Assembly (NCBI GenBank): GCA_900321665.1
Contig: ONWY01000013.1
Location: forward strand, 1 to 11,670
Length of the DNA stretch: 11,670 nucleotides
Direction of reading: 5' to 3'
DNA from: an uncultured Eubacteriales bacterium
Lineage (GTDB): Bacteria; Bacillota; Clostridia; Oscillospirales; Acutalibacteraceae
Of the stretch, positions 1-6,153 are shown one piece after another (the first letter of the stretch is position 1; each line of letters begins with the position of its first letter). The notes under the pieces were generated by a model that saw nothing but the letters and a program-made list of their open reading frames with translations, made no database searches and was not told the origin of the DNA. Made by a program: the position numbers and the translations under genes.

Positions 1-1305
1 GGTAATTTTACCGAGGATATCGAGGATATCAGCTTTGATGAAATCCCCATGCTCGATTACGACAGTGCGGTCAAGCTCGGCAATGCCAAGCTTGGCGAGC
101 TTTCGGACATGGTCAGCCAATTTGAGGTGGATGAAAATTACTACACGCAGATAAATTACAAGGGAACCCCTTACCGCGTGACAGTGCTGCGCTACGGTGA
201 CTTTTTTAAGTGGTTTAAGCACACCGGGGAGGGCTTGCCCGCGTATGTGGTTATCAACATGGTCACGCAAGAGGCACAGGTGGTCAGAACCGAGAGCGGG
301 ATTAAGTATTCCGAGAGCGAGTATTTTAACCACAAGCTTTCCCGCTATATCCAATTCCGCTATCCGACCAAGATGATTTACTCCTATAACATCGAGATTA
401 ACGATGAAGGCGTGCCGTATTGGATTGCCTCGTGCTATGATAACACCATCGGGCTCTTCGGCGGGCAGGATATTAAAGAGGTCATTATGCTCAATGCGCT
501 TACCGGCGAGAGCGAGCTGTTGCCGCTCGACAAGGTGCCGGGTTGGGTGGATAGGGCAATTCCCGCAGAGCTGATTATTGACCAATATAACTACCACGGC
601 ACCTATGCCTACGGCTTCTGGAACTCCCTCATCGGTCAAAAGGATGTTAAAAATACGACCGATGGCTATAACTACATTGCGCAAAATGATGATGTGTATA
701 TGTACACAGGCGTGACAAGTGTCAACGGTGACACCGGCAACATCGGCTTCCTGCTCTCTAACCAAAGGACAAAGGAAACAAGGTTTTACTCCCTCTCCGG
801 CGCGATTGAATCGGTTGCGATGGGCAGCGCCGAGGGTGAAGCGCAAAACTATAAGTACACGGCAACCTTCCCGCTGCTGCTCAATGTCAACGGGCAACCG
901 ACCTACTTTATGGCAATGAAGGATTCCTCCGCTTTGGTGAAGGGCTACGCAATGGTCAATGTCAAGCAATACCAAATCGTTTCCTTTGCCAACAATACGG
1001 ACCCCGAGGTCTGCAAGGCAAAGTATGTGGCACTGCTCGGCAACAAAAAGCTGGTGGAGGATAAGCCTGCGCAAACCACCGAGGCAAAGGGCAAGATTGA
1101 GGATATCCGCTCCGCGGTCATCGAGGGCAACACCTTCTACTTTATCAAGCTTGAGGGGAGCGAAAATTACTTCGAGCTTTCCGCCGCGGAAAACAATGTG
1201 GCGGTGATTATGAAGCCCGGCGATGCGGTCATCATCAAGTTTGATGCCGCGGCAGATTTGCAGCAGCAAATCGTGCCTGCCAATATCATTGAGTATCAAC
1301 AGTAA
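1..1305 (+). CDS. Conserved clostridial membrane-associated protein, C-terminal part (5'-partial)
   Basis: The frame is open from the first base, so the gene starts outside the window; the ATG at 49 is internal and lacks a ribosome site. 434 codons are visible before the TAA. The protein resembles a large conserved Clostridia family whose N-terminus carries membrane helices and which is often annotated as CvpA-family or hypothetical; this is from memory of family motifs. Recognisable stretches are the segment around FEVDENYYTQINYKG (visible residues about 41-55), the YGDFFKWF run just after it, VINMVTQEAQVVR, and a conserved DVYMYTGVTSVNGD near visible residue 235. The last ~75 residues, after a Thr/Glu-rich linker, look like a small all-beta (OB-like) domain starting at KGKIEDIRSAVIEGN. 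No helix or catalytic motif is visible in this part, which is probably the soluble extracytoplasmic or cytoplasmic portion. The biochemical function is unknown. Codon use is more GC-rich than in the genes that follow. Confidence 0.8.
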   Translation, partial: GNFTEDIEDISFDEIPMLDYDSAVKLGNAKLGELSDMVSQFEVDENYYTQINYKGTPYRVTVLRYGDFFKWFKHTGEGLPAYVVINMVTQEAQVVRTESGIKYSESEYFNHKLSRYIQFRYPTKMIYSYNIEINDEGVPYWIASCYDNTIGLFGGQDIKEVIMLNALTGESELLPLDKVPGWVDRAIPAELIIDQYNYHGTYAYGFWNSLIGQKDVKNTTDGYNYIAQNDDVYMYTGVTSVNGDTGNIGFLLSNQRTKETRFYSLSGAIESVAMGSAEGEAQNYKYTATFPLLLNVNGQPTYFMAMKDSSALVKGYAMVNVKQYQIVSFANNTDPEVCKAKYVALLGNKKLVEDKPAQTTEAKGKIEDIRSAVIEGNTFYFIKLEGSENYFELSAAENNVAVIMKPGDAVIIKFDAAADLQQQIVPANIIEYQQ

Positions 1306-1338
1306 GCAAGCAAAGGCTGTCTCCGAAGCGAGTCAGCC

Positions 1339-1398
1339 CCGGCTTGTAGAAAACCTCTTTTGGAAATCACGCCACAAGAGGTTTTTTCTATAAGCCGG
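1339..1398 (+). terminator. Long hairpin terminator after the first gene
   Basis: An imperfect inverted repeat runs from CCGGCTT (1339-1345) to AAGCCGG (1392-1398). Its core pairs AAAACCTCTT (1350-1359) with AAGAGGTTTT (1376-1385) and is followed by a run of six T (1382-1387). It lies 34 bases after the stop of the preceding gene, as expected for an intrinsic terminator. Confidence 0.8.
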
Positions 1399-1399
1399 A

Positions 1400-1427
1400 G
1401 GACGTGTAAATTAAAATTTATGCGTCC
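1400..1427. promoter_or_regulatory. Imperfect 28-bp palindrome upstream of the DUF2975 operon
   Basis: GGACG (1400-1404) faces CGTCC (1423-1427) and the inner bases also pair, with the odd positions forming G-T wobbles if transcribed. The core ATTAAAATTTAT (1410-1421) recurs exactly at 1441-1452, touching the second palindrome. This may be an upstream regulator-binding site; the assignment is inference. Confidence 0.35.
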
Positions 1428-1446
1428 TTTACGGTGATGCATTAAA

Positions 1447-1467
1447 ATTTATCGAAAAACGATAAAT
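1447..1467. promoter_or_regulatory. Candidate operator of the YozG-like regulator
   Basis: A perfect 8-bp inverted repeat ATTTATCG / CGATAAAT is separated by AAAAA and ends five bases before the -35 box. The half-site ATCGAAAAAC (1451-1460) is repeated exactly at 1479-1488, inside the promoter spacer. Such placement suits a repressor that blocks RNA polymerase. The small HTH protein encoded two genes downstream (2050-2256) is the obvious candidate ligand, giving autoregulation. The pairing of site and protein is inferred. Confidence 0.55.
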
Positions 1468-1472
1468 AATTA

Positions 1473-1501
1473 TTGACAATCGAAAAACAGAAGGCTATAA
1501 T
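1473..1501 (+). promoter_or_regulatory. Consensus sigma-A promoter of the DUF2975 operon
   Basis: TTGACA (1473-1478) and TATAAT (1496-1501) match the consensus perfectly and are separated by 17 bp. Transcription should begin near 1508, about 50 nt before the ATG at 1558. The spacer carries a copy of the operator half-site. Confidence 0.85.
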
Positions 1502-1557
1502 AGGAATATATTTAGCGGGGTTTCAAACCAACTATACCGAATACCATGGAGGGCTTT

Positions 1558-2037
1558 ATGAAAGCGAAGCATTTTTCTTTTATCATGAAATTTATTATTA
1601 TAGCATTAGCTGTATTTGGTGCGGTTTTTTATGCTTTGGTACCGAATTTAGTGGGGGTTATGGCTGAACTTTTGCATTTTACATCTCACAGTGTTTTTTA
1701 CCCTTGGACAATTGTGATATTGCTGACTGCCATACCCTGTTATGCCGTGTTGGTGCTGGCGTGGTTAATGGCGAATACTGTAAAAAAAGAAACTCAATTT
1801 TCCCATAAAAATGCCGACAGATTAAAGAAAATGGCAATTTGTGCTTTGGCTGATGGTGTCTTTTTTCTTCTTGCCAATTTGTGGCTTTGGATTGACGGGT
1901 TGAATATTTCAGCGGTAGTGATTCTTTCGGTGCTGGTATTATTGGTGGCAATTGCATTTGCTGCGGTTGCAACCGTATTGGCAGGCATGGTGGAAAAAGC
2001 CGCTGTTCTTCAAGAAGAAAGCGATTTGACAATATAG
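1558..2037 (+). CDS. DUF2975-family four-helix membrane protein
   Basis: A 159-aa integral membrane protein with hydrophobic segments at about residues 9-29, 48-70, 92-112 and 117-142, and a charged loop (KKETQFSHKNADRLKK) between helices 2 and 3. The length, the four helices and the C-terminal ending EESDLTI match the DUF2975 family, which is typically encoded beside a YozG-like HTH regulator as here. The ATG at 1558 is preferred to the in-frame ATG at 1546 because GGAGGG (1548-1553) sits four bases before 1558 and would lie inside the coding region if 1546 were used. It is the first gene of an operon, with 12 bases to the regulator. The family has no established biochemical role; association with a cognate regulator at the membrane is a guess. 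Confidence 0.85.
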   Translation: MKAKHFSFIMKFIIIALAVFGAVFYALVPNLVGVMAELLHFTSHSVFYPWTIVILLTAIPCYAVLVLAWLMANTVKKETQFSHKNADRLKKMAICALADGVFFLLANLWLWIDGLNISAVVILSVLVLLVAIAFAAVATVLAGMVEKAAVLQEESDLTI

Positions 2038-2049
2038 AGGGGAATAGAG

Positions 2050-2256
2050 ATGGGAATTTATGTCAACATTGATGTGATGCTTGCAAAAAGAAAAATGAGT
2101 GTTACCGAACTTTCCGAAAAAGTCGGTATTACCATGGCAAATATTTCTATTCTAAAAAACGGCAAGGCAAAAGCGATTCGCTTTGCCACACTGAATAAGC
2201 TTTGCGAAGTGTTGGAATGTCAGCCGGGGGATATATTGGAATATAAAGCGGATTAG
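2050..2256 (+). CDS. YozG-like Cro/C1 helix-turn-helix regulator
   Basis: A 68-aa protein that is almost entirely one HTH_3/XRE-type domain. The stretch VTELSEKVGITMANISILKN (about residues 18-37) is the helix-turn-helix, followed by the KAIRFATLNKLCEVLECQPGDIL segment typical of YozG-like regulators. The likely role is DNA binding as a dimer and repression of its own operon through the ATCGAAAAAC-containing sites near 1447-1488. It starts 12 bases after the DUF2975 stop, and an AGAGGGG ribosome site overlaps that stop codon, indicating co-transcription. The domain assignment is firm; the target site is inferred. Confidence 0.9.
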   Translation: MGIYVNIDVMLAKRKMSVTELSEKVGITMANISILKNGKAKAIRFATLNKLCEVLECQPGDILEYKAD

Positions 2257-2294
2257 TGTTTCTTTTTGCAAATGATTATCATGGAGGATAATGC

Positions 2295-2960
2295 ATGAAA
2301 AAAGTGCTCATAATTATCGGCGCGGTGTTTGCTGCTTTTTTACTATCTATCCCTATCGGCTTTTTGGTTGAAGTTCATCAGAATTACGAATTAAGCAAAA
2401 AATATCCGTCTCCTAAAAAAATCATGACAAATTACTATGTTTCAAGCGCTTGCACGCCGTTTGTATATAATGATAATGATTCTCTATATTGCTATGATTT
2501 TTGTGAAGGCATATACTACCAAGGTGATGATATCACAAGCGATGATGGCACTGTCATAACCAATGCTCAGTCTCAAACCATTATTCAATCTAATGAATTT
2601 TCAAGTTTTTGCTTTGCAACTGATAGTAATGAAACTATCGCTTTATTCTTTAACCACGAAGATAAGTTTGGAGATGCCGAAACCACCATTTGGTTTAAAT
2701 CTGTCGGCTGTATCAATAATGCGGACTGCATCAAGGTGAAGCATTCATATCTTGCATGGGCTGTCTATAATGTAAAAAGCCATCAGCTTTCAAAGTTTCA
2801 AAGTTTGCAGGAACTAAAAGATTATTGCAGTGAAAATCAAATTCAATTAGGCGAATGGTATCAGTTATGTGATGATAGTTGCCCGCCGATTGACATAGAT
2901 TCATATGTGGATTGGTGCAGCGGTCATTGGTGGAATACCAAGTGGAAGCATACCGAATAG
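2295..2960 (+). CDS. Cysteine-rich membrane-anchored protein of unknown function
   Basis: A 221-aa protein with one N-terminal hydrophobic segment (residues 4-25, preceded by MKK) that could be a membrane anchor or uncleaved signal, followed by a ~195-residue hydrophilic domain, probably extracytoplasmic. That domain has ten cysteines (53, 66, 70, 106, 139, 145, 178, 192, 196, 208) and many aromatic and acidic residues, ending in the Trp-rich tail SGHWWNTKWKHTE. No lipobox is present and I recognise no family. The start has a good GGAGG (2283-2287) seven bases upstream. It begins 38 bases after the regulator stop with no terminator or clear promoter between, so it is probably the third gene of that operon; a strong terminator follows. 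The cysteine count would suit disulfide bonding outside the cell, which is inference. Confidence 0.7.
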   Translation: MKKVLIIIGAVFAAFLLSIPIGFLVEVHQNYELSKKYPSPKKIMTNYYVSSACTPFVYNDNDSLYCYDFCEGIYYQGDDITSDDGTVITNAQSQTIIQSNEFSSFCFATDSNETIALFFNHEDKFGDAETTIWFKSVGCINNADCIKVKHSYLAWAVYNVKSHQLSKFQSLQELKDYCSENQIQLGEWYQLCDDSCPPIDIDSYVDWCSGHWWNTKWKHTE

Positions 2961-2999
2961 AAAACCGAGGGTATTACTTTGTGTTGTTGACTCCTTCGA

Positions 3000-3044
3000 T
3001 TCTAAATAAAACAGGCGGCGTTGTGCCGCCTGTTTTATTTAGAA
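3000..3044. terminator. Perfect bidirectional terminator between convergent genes
   Basis: A 20-bp perfect stem (3000-3019 with 3025-3044) and a 5-nt loop. The GC core is CAGGCGGC/GCCGCCTG and is flanked by A-rich and T-rich sides, so it works as an intrinsic terminator in both directions. It ends the plus-strand operon (stop at 2960) and the minus-strand gene (stop at 3061). Confidence 0.9.
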
Positions 3045-3060
3045 ATCTATGGGGTAAAGT

Positions 3061-4461
3061 TTATTTGCATTTTATAGCTTTAATTGTCGAGTATTTACCA
3101 TAATAAACCTGCCCGGAGAAAGTAGTGTATGCTCGAACTGCCACATAATAAGTTTTTCCTCTGGTAAAATTTTTTCCGGTATAAGTTACGGTGCTCTTAC
3201 CGCTGATATTTTTTCTGGCAGCAATATTAGTGAAAGCTTTATTTCGAGAATAGACAATTTGGTAACCGGTTACCACTCCTCCGGCCTTTGCCCAATTGGT
3301 TTTGATTTGTTTTTTATTTGGAGAGGAAACACTTTTTATTGTAACAGATGCAGGCTTTGCACATGAACAAAGCGTTTTAGCCCATGCACCATAATACCTT
3401 GTTCCGTTAATATCAATATATGCTCTTACGCGGAATTTGTATTTTCCGCCTGCAGTCAAACCACTAAAGGTGCAAGTATTATTATTTCCGCTTTTTGTCT
3501 GTGCCCATTGTGTTCCGCCATCAGAACATTGTACTTGATATCCGCTTACTCCCGTCACTCTGTTCCAAGAGACTTTTTCTGATGAAGTATTTCGAGCGAT
3601 GCAGGTAAATCCTGTGGGTGTTGGAATTGATAGTGATGTCTTAATGGAGTATGAGGAATATCCTCTGGGGTCACCGACAACTTTAATATAGTACTTTCCT
3701 GCGGCTAATTTAATCTTTTGGCTATCACCGTCTTCTAAATAATCCGATATTCTTGTTTGGCTATTGTATTTATAAATAACACACTCCGTATCAATACTTT
3801 TATAGCCATGATAACTTGTGCTTTCTGTGAAAAGAAAGGTTACAGTTAAGGTTGACGGAATGGAAAATACATAATAGTCATAATCTCTGTCGAAATTCCT
3901 AGCGTCATTTTCAAAAGCAGTATCAATTTGCCCGGTGATTGTTTTACCAATAGTGAAAGTATGTGCATCCTGAACATAATTATCCGGCTCAAAATAATTA
4001 CTATTTGAACTGACAAAACTATTCATTATAGAATAAGAAAAAACATTTGTTTTACTAGTTGATAACTTTAATTTAGCATAATATGTGCCGGGTTGAAGCA
4101 TAAAAACAAATTGTTCCGTAATATAACCTAAGTTGTCATCAAATGAACATAAGCCGGTATTTCCATCACAATCTACGGCCCCACTGCCATTATATAAACT
4201 AAACCATCCATCATCTAAATAATCCTTAGCATTAATTTTGATATTAAATGTGACTTTTCCTGCAGTGGTCAGTGTGAATTTGAAAAAATCTACATCATTT
4301 TTTGATATATATCCGCTAATTGAATTGCCAATGTTAAAGGAATTTGCTGTTTTGATAGTATTGTTGCTTTCTTTTTCTTGTTGTGTTGAGGCAAATGAAA
4401 GTACAGGGAGAGCACTAAAAAATATAATGACGGATAACACTAAGATTAAAAATTTTTTCAT
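3061..4461 (-). CDS. Secreted multidomain protein: two PPC-like and two Fn3-like domains
   Basis: A 466-aa protein with a classic signal peptide (MKKFLILVLSVIIFFSALPV, likely cut after SFA at about residue 24). Residues ~30-147 and ~157-275 each have the pre-peptidase C-terminal (PPC) look: an ESNNT or EPDN opening, a short G-x-I-S/T-G strand, an aspartate-aromatic segment (DVDFFKF, DYDYYVF), and a closing LxxGxYYxK strand (LQPGTYYAK, LAAGKYYIK). Residues ~282-366 and ~369-464 are fibronectin type III-like, with paired WNRVTGVSGYQV and W(A)KAGGVVTGYQI motifs and Y-x-F/V-x-V-R-A-Y strands. There is no LPXTG, no C-terminal membrane helix and no catalytic domain, so it is probably an exported binding or adhesion protein. 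AAAGGAGG lies seven bases before the ATG. It sits 50 bases after the lipoprotein stop with no terminator between, so it is likely co-transcribed. The substrate is unknown. Confidence 0.8.
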   Translation of the reverse strand: MKKFLILVLSVIIFFSALPVLSFASTQQEKESNNTIKTANSFNIGNSISGYISKNDVDFFKFTLTTAGKVTFNIKINAKDYLDDGWFSLYNGSGAVDCDGNTGLCSFDDNLGYITEQFVFMLQPGTYYAKLKLSTSKTNVFSYSIMNSFVSSNSNYFEPDNYVQDAHTFTIGKTITGQIDTAFENDARNFDRDYDYYVFSIPSTLTVTFLFTESTSYHGYKSIDTECVIYKYNSQTRISDYLEDGDSQKIKLAAGKYYIKVVGDPRGYSSYSIKTSLSIPTPTGFTCIARNTSSEKVSWNRVTGVSGYQVQCSDGGTQWAQTKSGNNNTCTFSGLTAGGKYKFRVRAYIDINGTRYYGAWAKTLCSCAKPASVTIKSVSSPNKKQIKTNWAKAGGVVTGYQIVYSRNKAFTNIAARKNISGKSTVTYTGKNFTRGKTYYVAVRAYTTFSGQVYYGKYSTIKAIKCK

Positions 4462-4511
4462 TATAAGTCCTCCTTTGTTTTATACGAAATAATGTATTAT
4501 CTATCCGGGTT

Positions 4512-5366
4512 TTACACTAATTCAATAACTGTATGTATAGCACTAAAATAATAAAGACCATTTTCAAATTTGGACAGATCAACGGTGAAATATCCGTTTT
4601 TTGTTTTTTGGACATCACACTTAATACTGTTATTATCGGAATCCTCAATTAAATAGTATTCCACATCCGCAGTGAGTGTTATTTCTTTCCATTCCGTTTG
4701 AACATAACCGCCCATTGTTACAGTTTGTCCCTTTTTTAAATTGTAAAGTTTATAATAATATATATTTGATTCATAAATGTTTTTCCATCCACTTGTGAAA
4801 AAGCGATAATTGCTATTGATTGCTTCTTTGAGATCAACACCATCAATTTCATCTATCATAAAATCTCCTGGGTAGTGTTTATTATCCGGGAATGTATAGG
4901 GCAAACAATAGACTTCATCTTCTTGAAAACGCTTATTATCTAAGTCGGCAAAATTATAGGGTATGGTATAGTACGGTTCAGTTTGTTTAATTTTATACAA
5001 ACCGAAATAAGTGAATTTGTTGGTCCCTGTAACGGCTGTTAATTCGTTTTTATGTACCTTTACAGGTGCTTGATAGCAATATCTGCTAACCAACATATCT
5101 GTTTTTTCGTCTTCGTCAAAAGGCTCATCATAGTAACCTTCTTTGATGTTTGATTTAGCATGTGTGCCGCTATCCATATCTACGGAAAGCTCCTCCAGCC
5201 CATCTGCATTTCTTGGCGCAAAACTGCTGTTTGACTCCTCAAGATTATTAACTTCTTGCTCTGAAATGACTTCTGATTCGGTTTCTGATGGGGTCGAATT
5301 ACGACTACAACTGATGAAACTGAATGCTAACAAAACAATGAGAATACTACTTATTATTTTTTTCAT
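4512..5366 (-). CDS. Lipoprotein of unknown function
   Basis: A 284-aa protein with a lipoprotein signal: MKKIISS, a hydrophobic core, then FISC with the acceptor cysteine at residue 20. The -3 residue is Phe rather than the usual Leu, a tolerated variant. A Ser/Glu/Asn-rich linker (about 21-65) leads to a C-terminal domain rich in Tyr and Asp (about 90-284) with beta-like alternation, which I cannot place in a family. AGGAGG lies eight bases upstream of the ATG. It is the first gene of a minus-strand pair with the PPC/Fn3 secreted protein, so the two may act together at the cell surface. Expression probably depends on reading through an intrinsic terminator in its leader (5399-5428), because no promoter is visible between that hairpin and the ribosome site. 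Confidence 0.75.
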   Translation of the reverse strand: MKKIISSILIVLLAFSFISCSRNSTPSETESEVISEQEVNNLEESNSSFAPRNADGLEELSVDMDSGTHAKSNIKEGYYDEPFDEDEKTDMLVSRYCYQAPVKVHKNELTAVTGTNKFTYFGLYKIKQTEPYYTIPYNFADLDNKRFQEDEVYCLPYTFPDNKHYPGDFMIDEIDGVDLKEAINSNYRFFTSGWKNIYESNIYYYKLYNLKKGQTVTMGGYVQTEWKEITLTADVEYYLIEDSDNNSIKCDVQKTKNGYFTVDLSKFENGLYYFSAIHTVIELV

Positions 5367-5398
5367 GAAATCTTCCTCCTCTTCTTTGACAATAAAAT

Positions 5399-5428
5399 AA
5401 AAAATGGCGTACAGCTAAGCTGTACGCC
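5399..5428 (-). terminator. Intrinsic terminator inside the lipoprotein leader
   Basis: GGCGTACAGC and GCTGTACGCC form a perfect 10-bp stem (5406-5415 with 5419-5428) around a 3-nt loop. Read on the minus strand, it is followed by A then TTTTTT and further T-rich sequence. It ends about 20 bases before the AGGAGG of the lipoprotein gene. Confidence 0.8.
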
Positions 5429-5471
5429 CAAAAACGCAAGCTCAACTGTCGCCAAACAAAATCCACAAACC

Positions 5472-5548
5472 ACTCTACAAGCGTATGCAAATAAGAGCAT
5501 GCATTTTTATCAATAACGATAAAAATAGCATACGCAAAAGTGTAGAGT
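5472..5548 (-). repeat. Long imperfect inverted repeat in the leader
   Basis: Outer arms ACTCTACA/TGTAGAGT (5472-5479 with 5541-5548) are followed by GCGTATGC/GCATACGC (5481-5488 with 5528-5535) and an inner stem ATTTTTATC/GATAAAAAT (5503-5511 with 5518-5526) with loop AATAAC. The side bulges are asymmetric. A second register pairs the 3' part of GCGTATGC with a nearby GCATGC, so two folds are possible. Confidence 0.65.
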
Positions 5549-5580
5549 ATATTCAGTTATGAATTTTATTTGGCTCTTTC

Positions 5581-5609
5581 ATTTTAGCATTATCATAAAT
5601 AATAGTCAA
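5581..5609 (-). promoter_or_regulatory. Sigma-A promoter of the lipoprotein operon
   Basis: Read on the minus strand, TTGACT (5609-5604) and TAAAAT (5586-5581) are separated by exactly 17 bp, each one mismatch from consensus. The predicted start is near 5574. Confidence 0.7.
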
Positions 5610-5661
5610 TATTAAAATCATTGTTGTATTAATAAATAGGAACCGGTTTTCCCTGTATTTT

Positions 5662-5711
5662 AAATAAAATTGCTCCGAGTTTCCTTTTGGAAACTCGGAG
5701 CAATTTTATTT
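5662..5711. terminator. Stand-alone perfect bidirectional terminator hairpin
   Basis: Perfect 23-bp arms (5662-5684 with 5689-5711) and a TTTT loop, with a TGCTCCGAGTTTCC GC-containing core and A/T-rich outer parts typical of bidirectional terminators. No intact gene ends here on either strand. It would insulate the lipoprotein promoter (5581-5609) from transcription coming from the right, and may be the remaining end of a lost gene. Confidence 0.75.
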
Positions 5712-5815
5712 GTTGTCTGTTTATTTTTATTTGTTTTTCAGGTTGCGCCTAAGCGGCGGTCGTGAAAGAAGCGTTCCACGCCTTGCTTAAGCCCTGCGTA
5801 TTTTTGCGCTTGCAG

Positions 5816-5853
5816 GGTGCACAGGGGGGTGCACAGACGGTCCCCTGTGCACC
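5816..5853. repeat. REP-like palindromic element
   Basis: GGTGCACAGGGG (5816-5827) and CCCCTGTGCACC (5842-5853) are a perfect 12-bp inverted repeat around a 14-nt loop; the loop repeats GGTGCACAG (5829-5837) in direct orientation and contains ACGGT. The ACGGTCCCCTGTGCACC wording resembles short palindromes that I associate with REP-associated (RAYT) elements in Firmicutes, but that is from memory. An overlapping weaker hairpin (CCCTGC 5792-5797 with GCAGGG 5812-5817) lies to the left. Local GC is much higher than in the flanks. Confidence 0.45.
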
Positions 5854-5864
5854 ATTTCAATTAG

Positions 5865-6153
5865 GCAGATAAGCAGATTAACAGGGGCAACAGTGGGAAT
5901 TATTCGAAAATTCAGCTAACACAAGGAACAACGCATGATTCTATTTTAATCACACACAACAAATGAAAGTTATCGGGAGGGCACGGAGACATTGTCATTA
6001 AGCCAAGAGAGTAATGATTTAAAAAAAGAAGGCGTACAACGAGTTTTTAAGCTGTTGTATGACTACTTTTTCGTGAAACTAAAAAATAAGCATAACAAAA
6101 AAACAGACTGTAAGTCTGTTTTAATAAAAAGATTGAAAAAAGTAAAGAATTAT
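5865..6153. other. Gene-free AT-rich stretch, possibly decayed mobile or gene remnant
   Basis: No supportable gene. A plus-strand open frame from 5992 (TTG start) runs into the catalase fragment, but its first ~53 codons match nothing I know and are Lys-rich through AT-richness. A different frame (5865-5963) also stays open until a TGA and remains open after it, as in a decayed gene. At 6100-6122 AAAACAGACT and AGTCTGTTTT pair perfectly around GTA and are followed by TTAAT, a plausible plus-strand terminator; it lies about 30 bases before the recognisable catalase sequence. This could be the end of an inserted element. Confidence 0.35.

Larger units (their letters stand above)
5367..5575 (-). 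promoter_or_regulatory. Long structured leader of the lipoprotein operon (possible attenuator or small RNA)
   Basis: From the predicted start near 5574 to the ATG at 5366 the transcript would carry about 208 nt of untranslated RNA. It contains a long hairpin (5548 to 5472) and then an intrinsic terminator (5428 to 5399), about 20 nt before the ribosome site. Between them the segment at 5453-5439 (GGCGACAGTTGAGCT) is a near copy of the terminator's left arm plus loop and could pair imperfectly with its right arm. This fits transcription attenuation, or a ~175-nt small RNA with occasional read-through. It matches no riboswitch class that I recognise. Confidence 0.5.

Noticed and set aside
2267..2281. 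TGCAAATGATTATCA, matching 12 of 14 positions of the Bacillus-type Fur box (7-1-7), just before the ribosome site of the cysteine-rich protein.
   Set aside because: No -35/-10 promoter can be seen beside it, and it lies in a 38-bp gap inside a likely operon. One such match by chance in an AT-rich window is plausible.
5475..5531. An 18-codon hydrophobic minus-strand frame (MLFLSLLIKMHALICIRL) within the lipoprotein leader, which could be read as a leader peptide or small toxin.
   Set aside because: There is no ribosome site before its ATG, and it lies entirely within the long hairpin, whose AT-rich stems give such residues by default.
5741..5860. A GC-rich, hairpin-rich segment that could be a structured RNA such as SRP RNA or 6S RNA.
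   Set aside because: The conserved SRP loop (GGAAG...GCAG) is absent, no promoter is visible, and the main palindrome is better described as a REP-like repeat.
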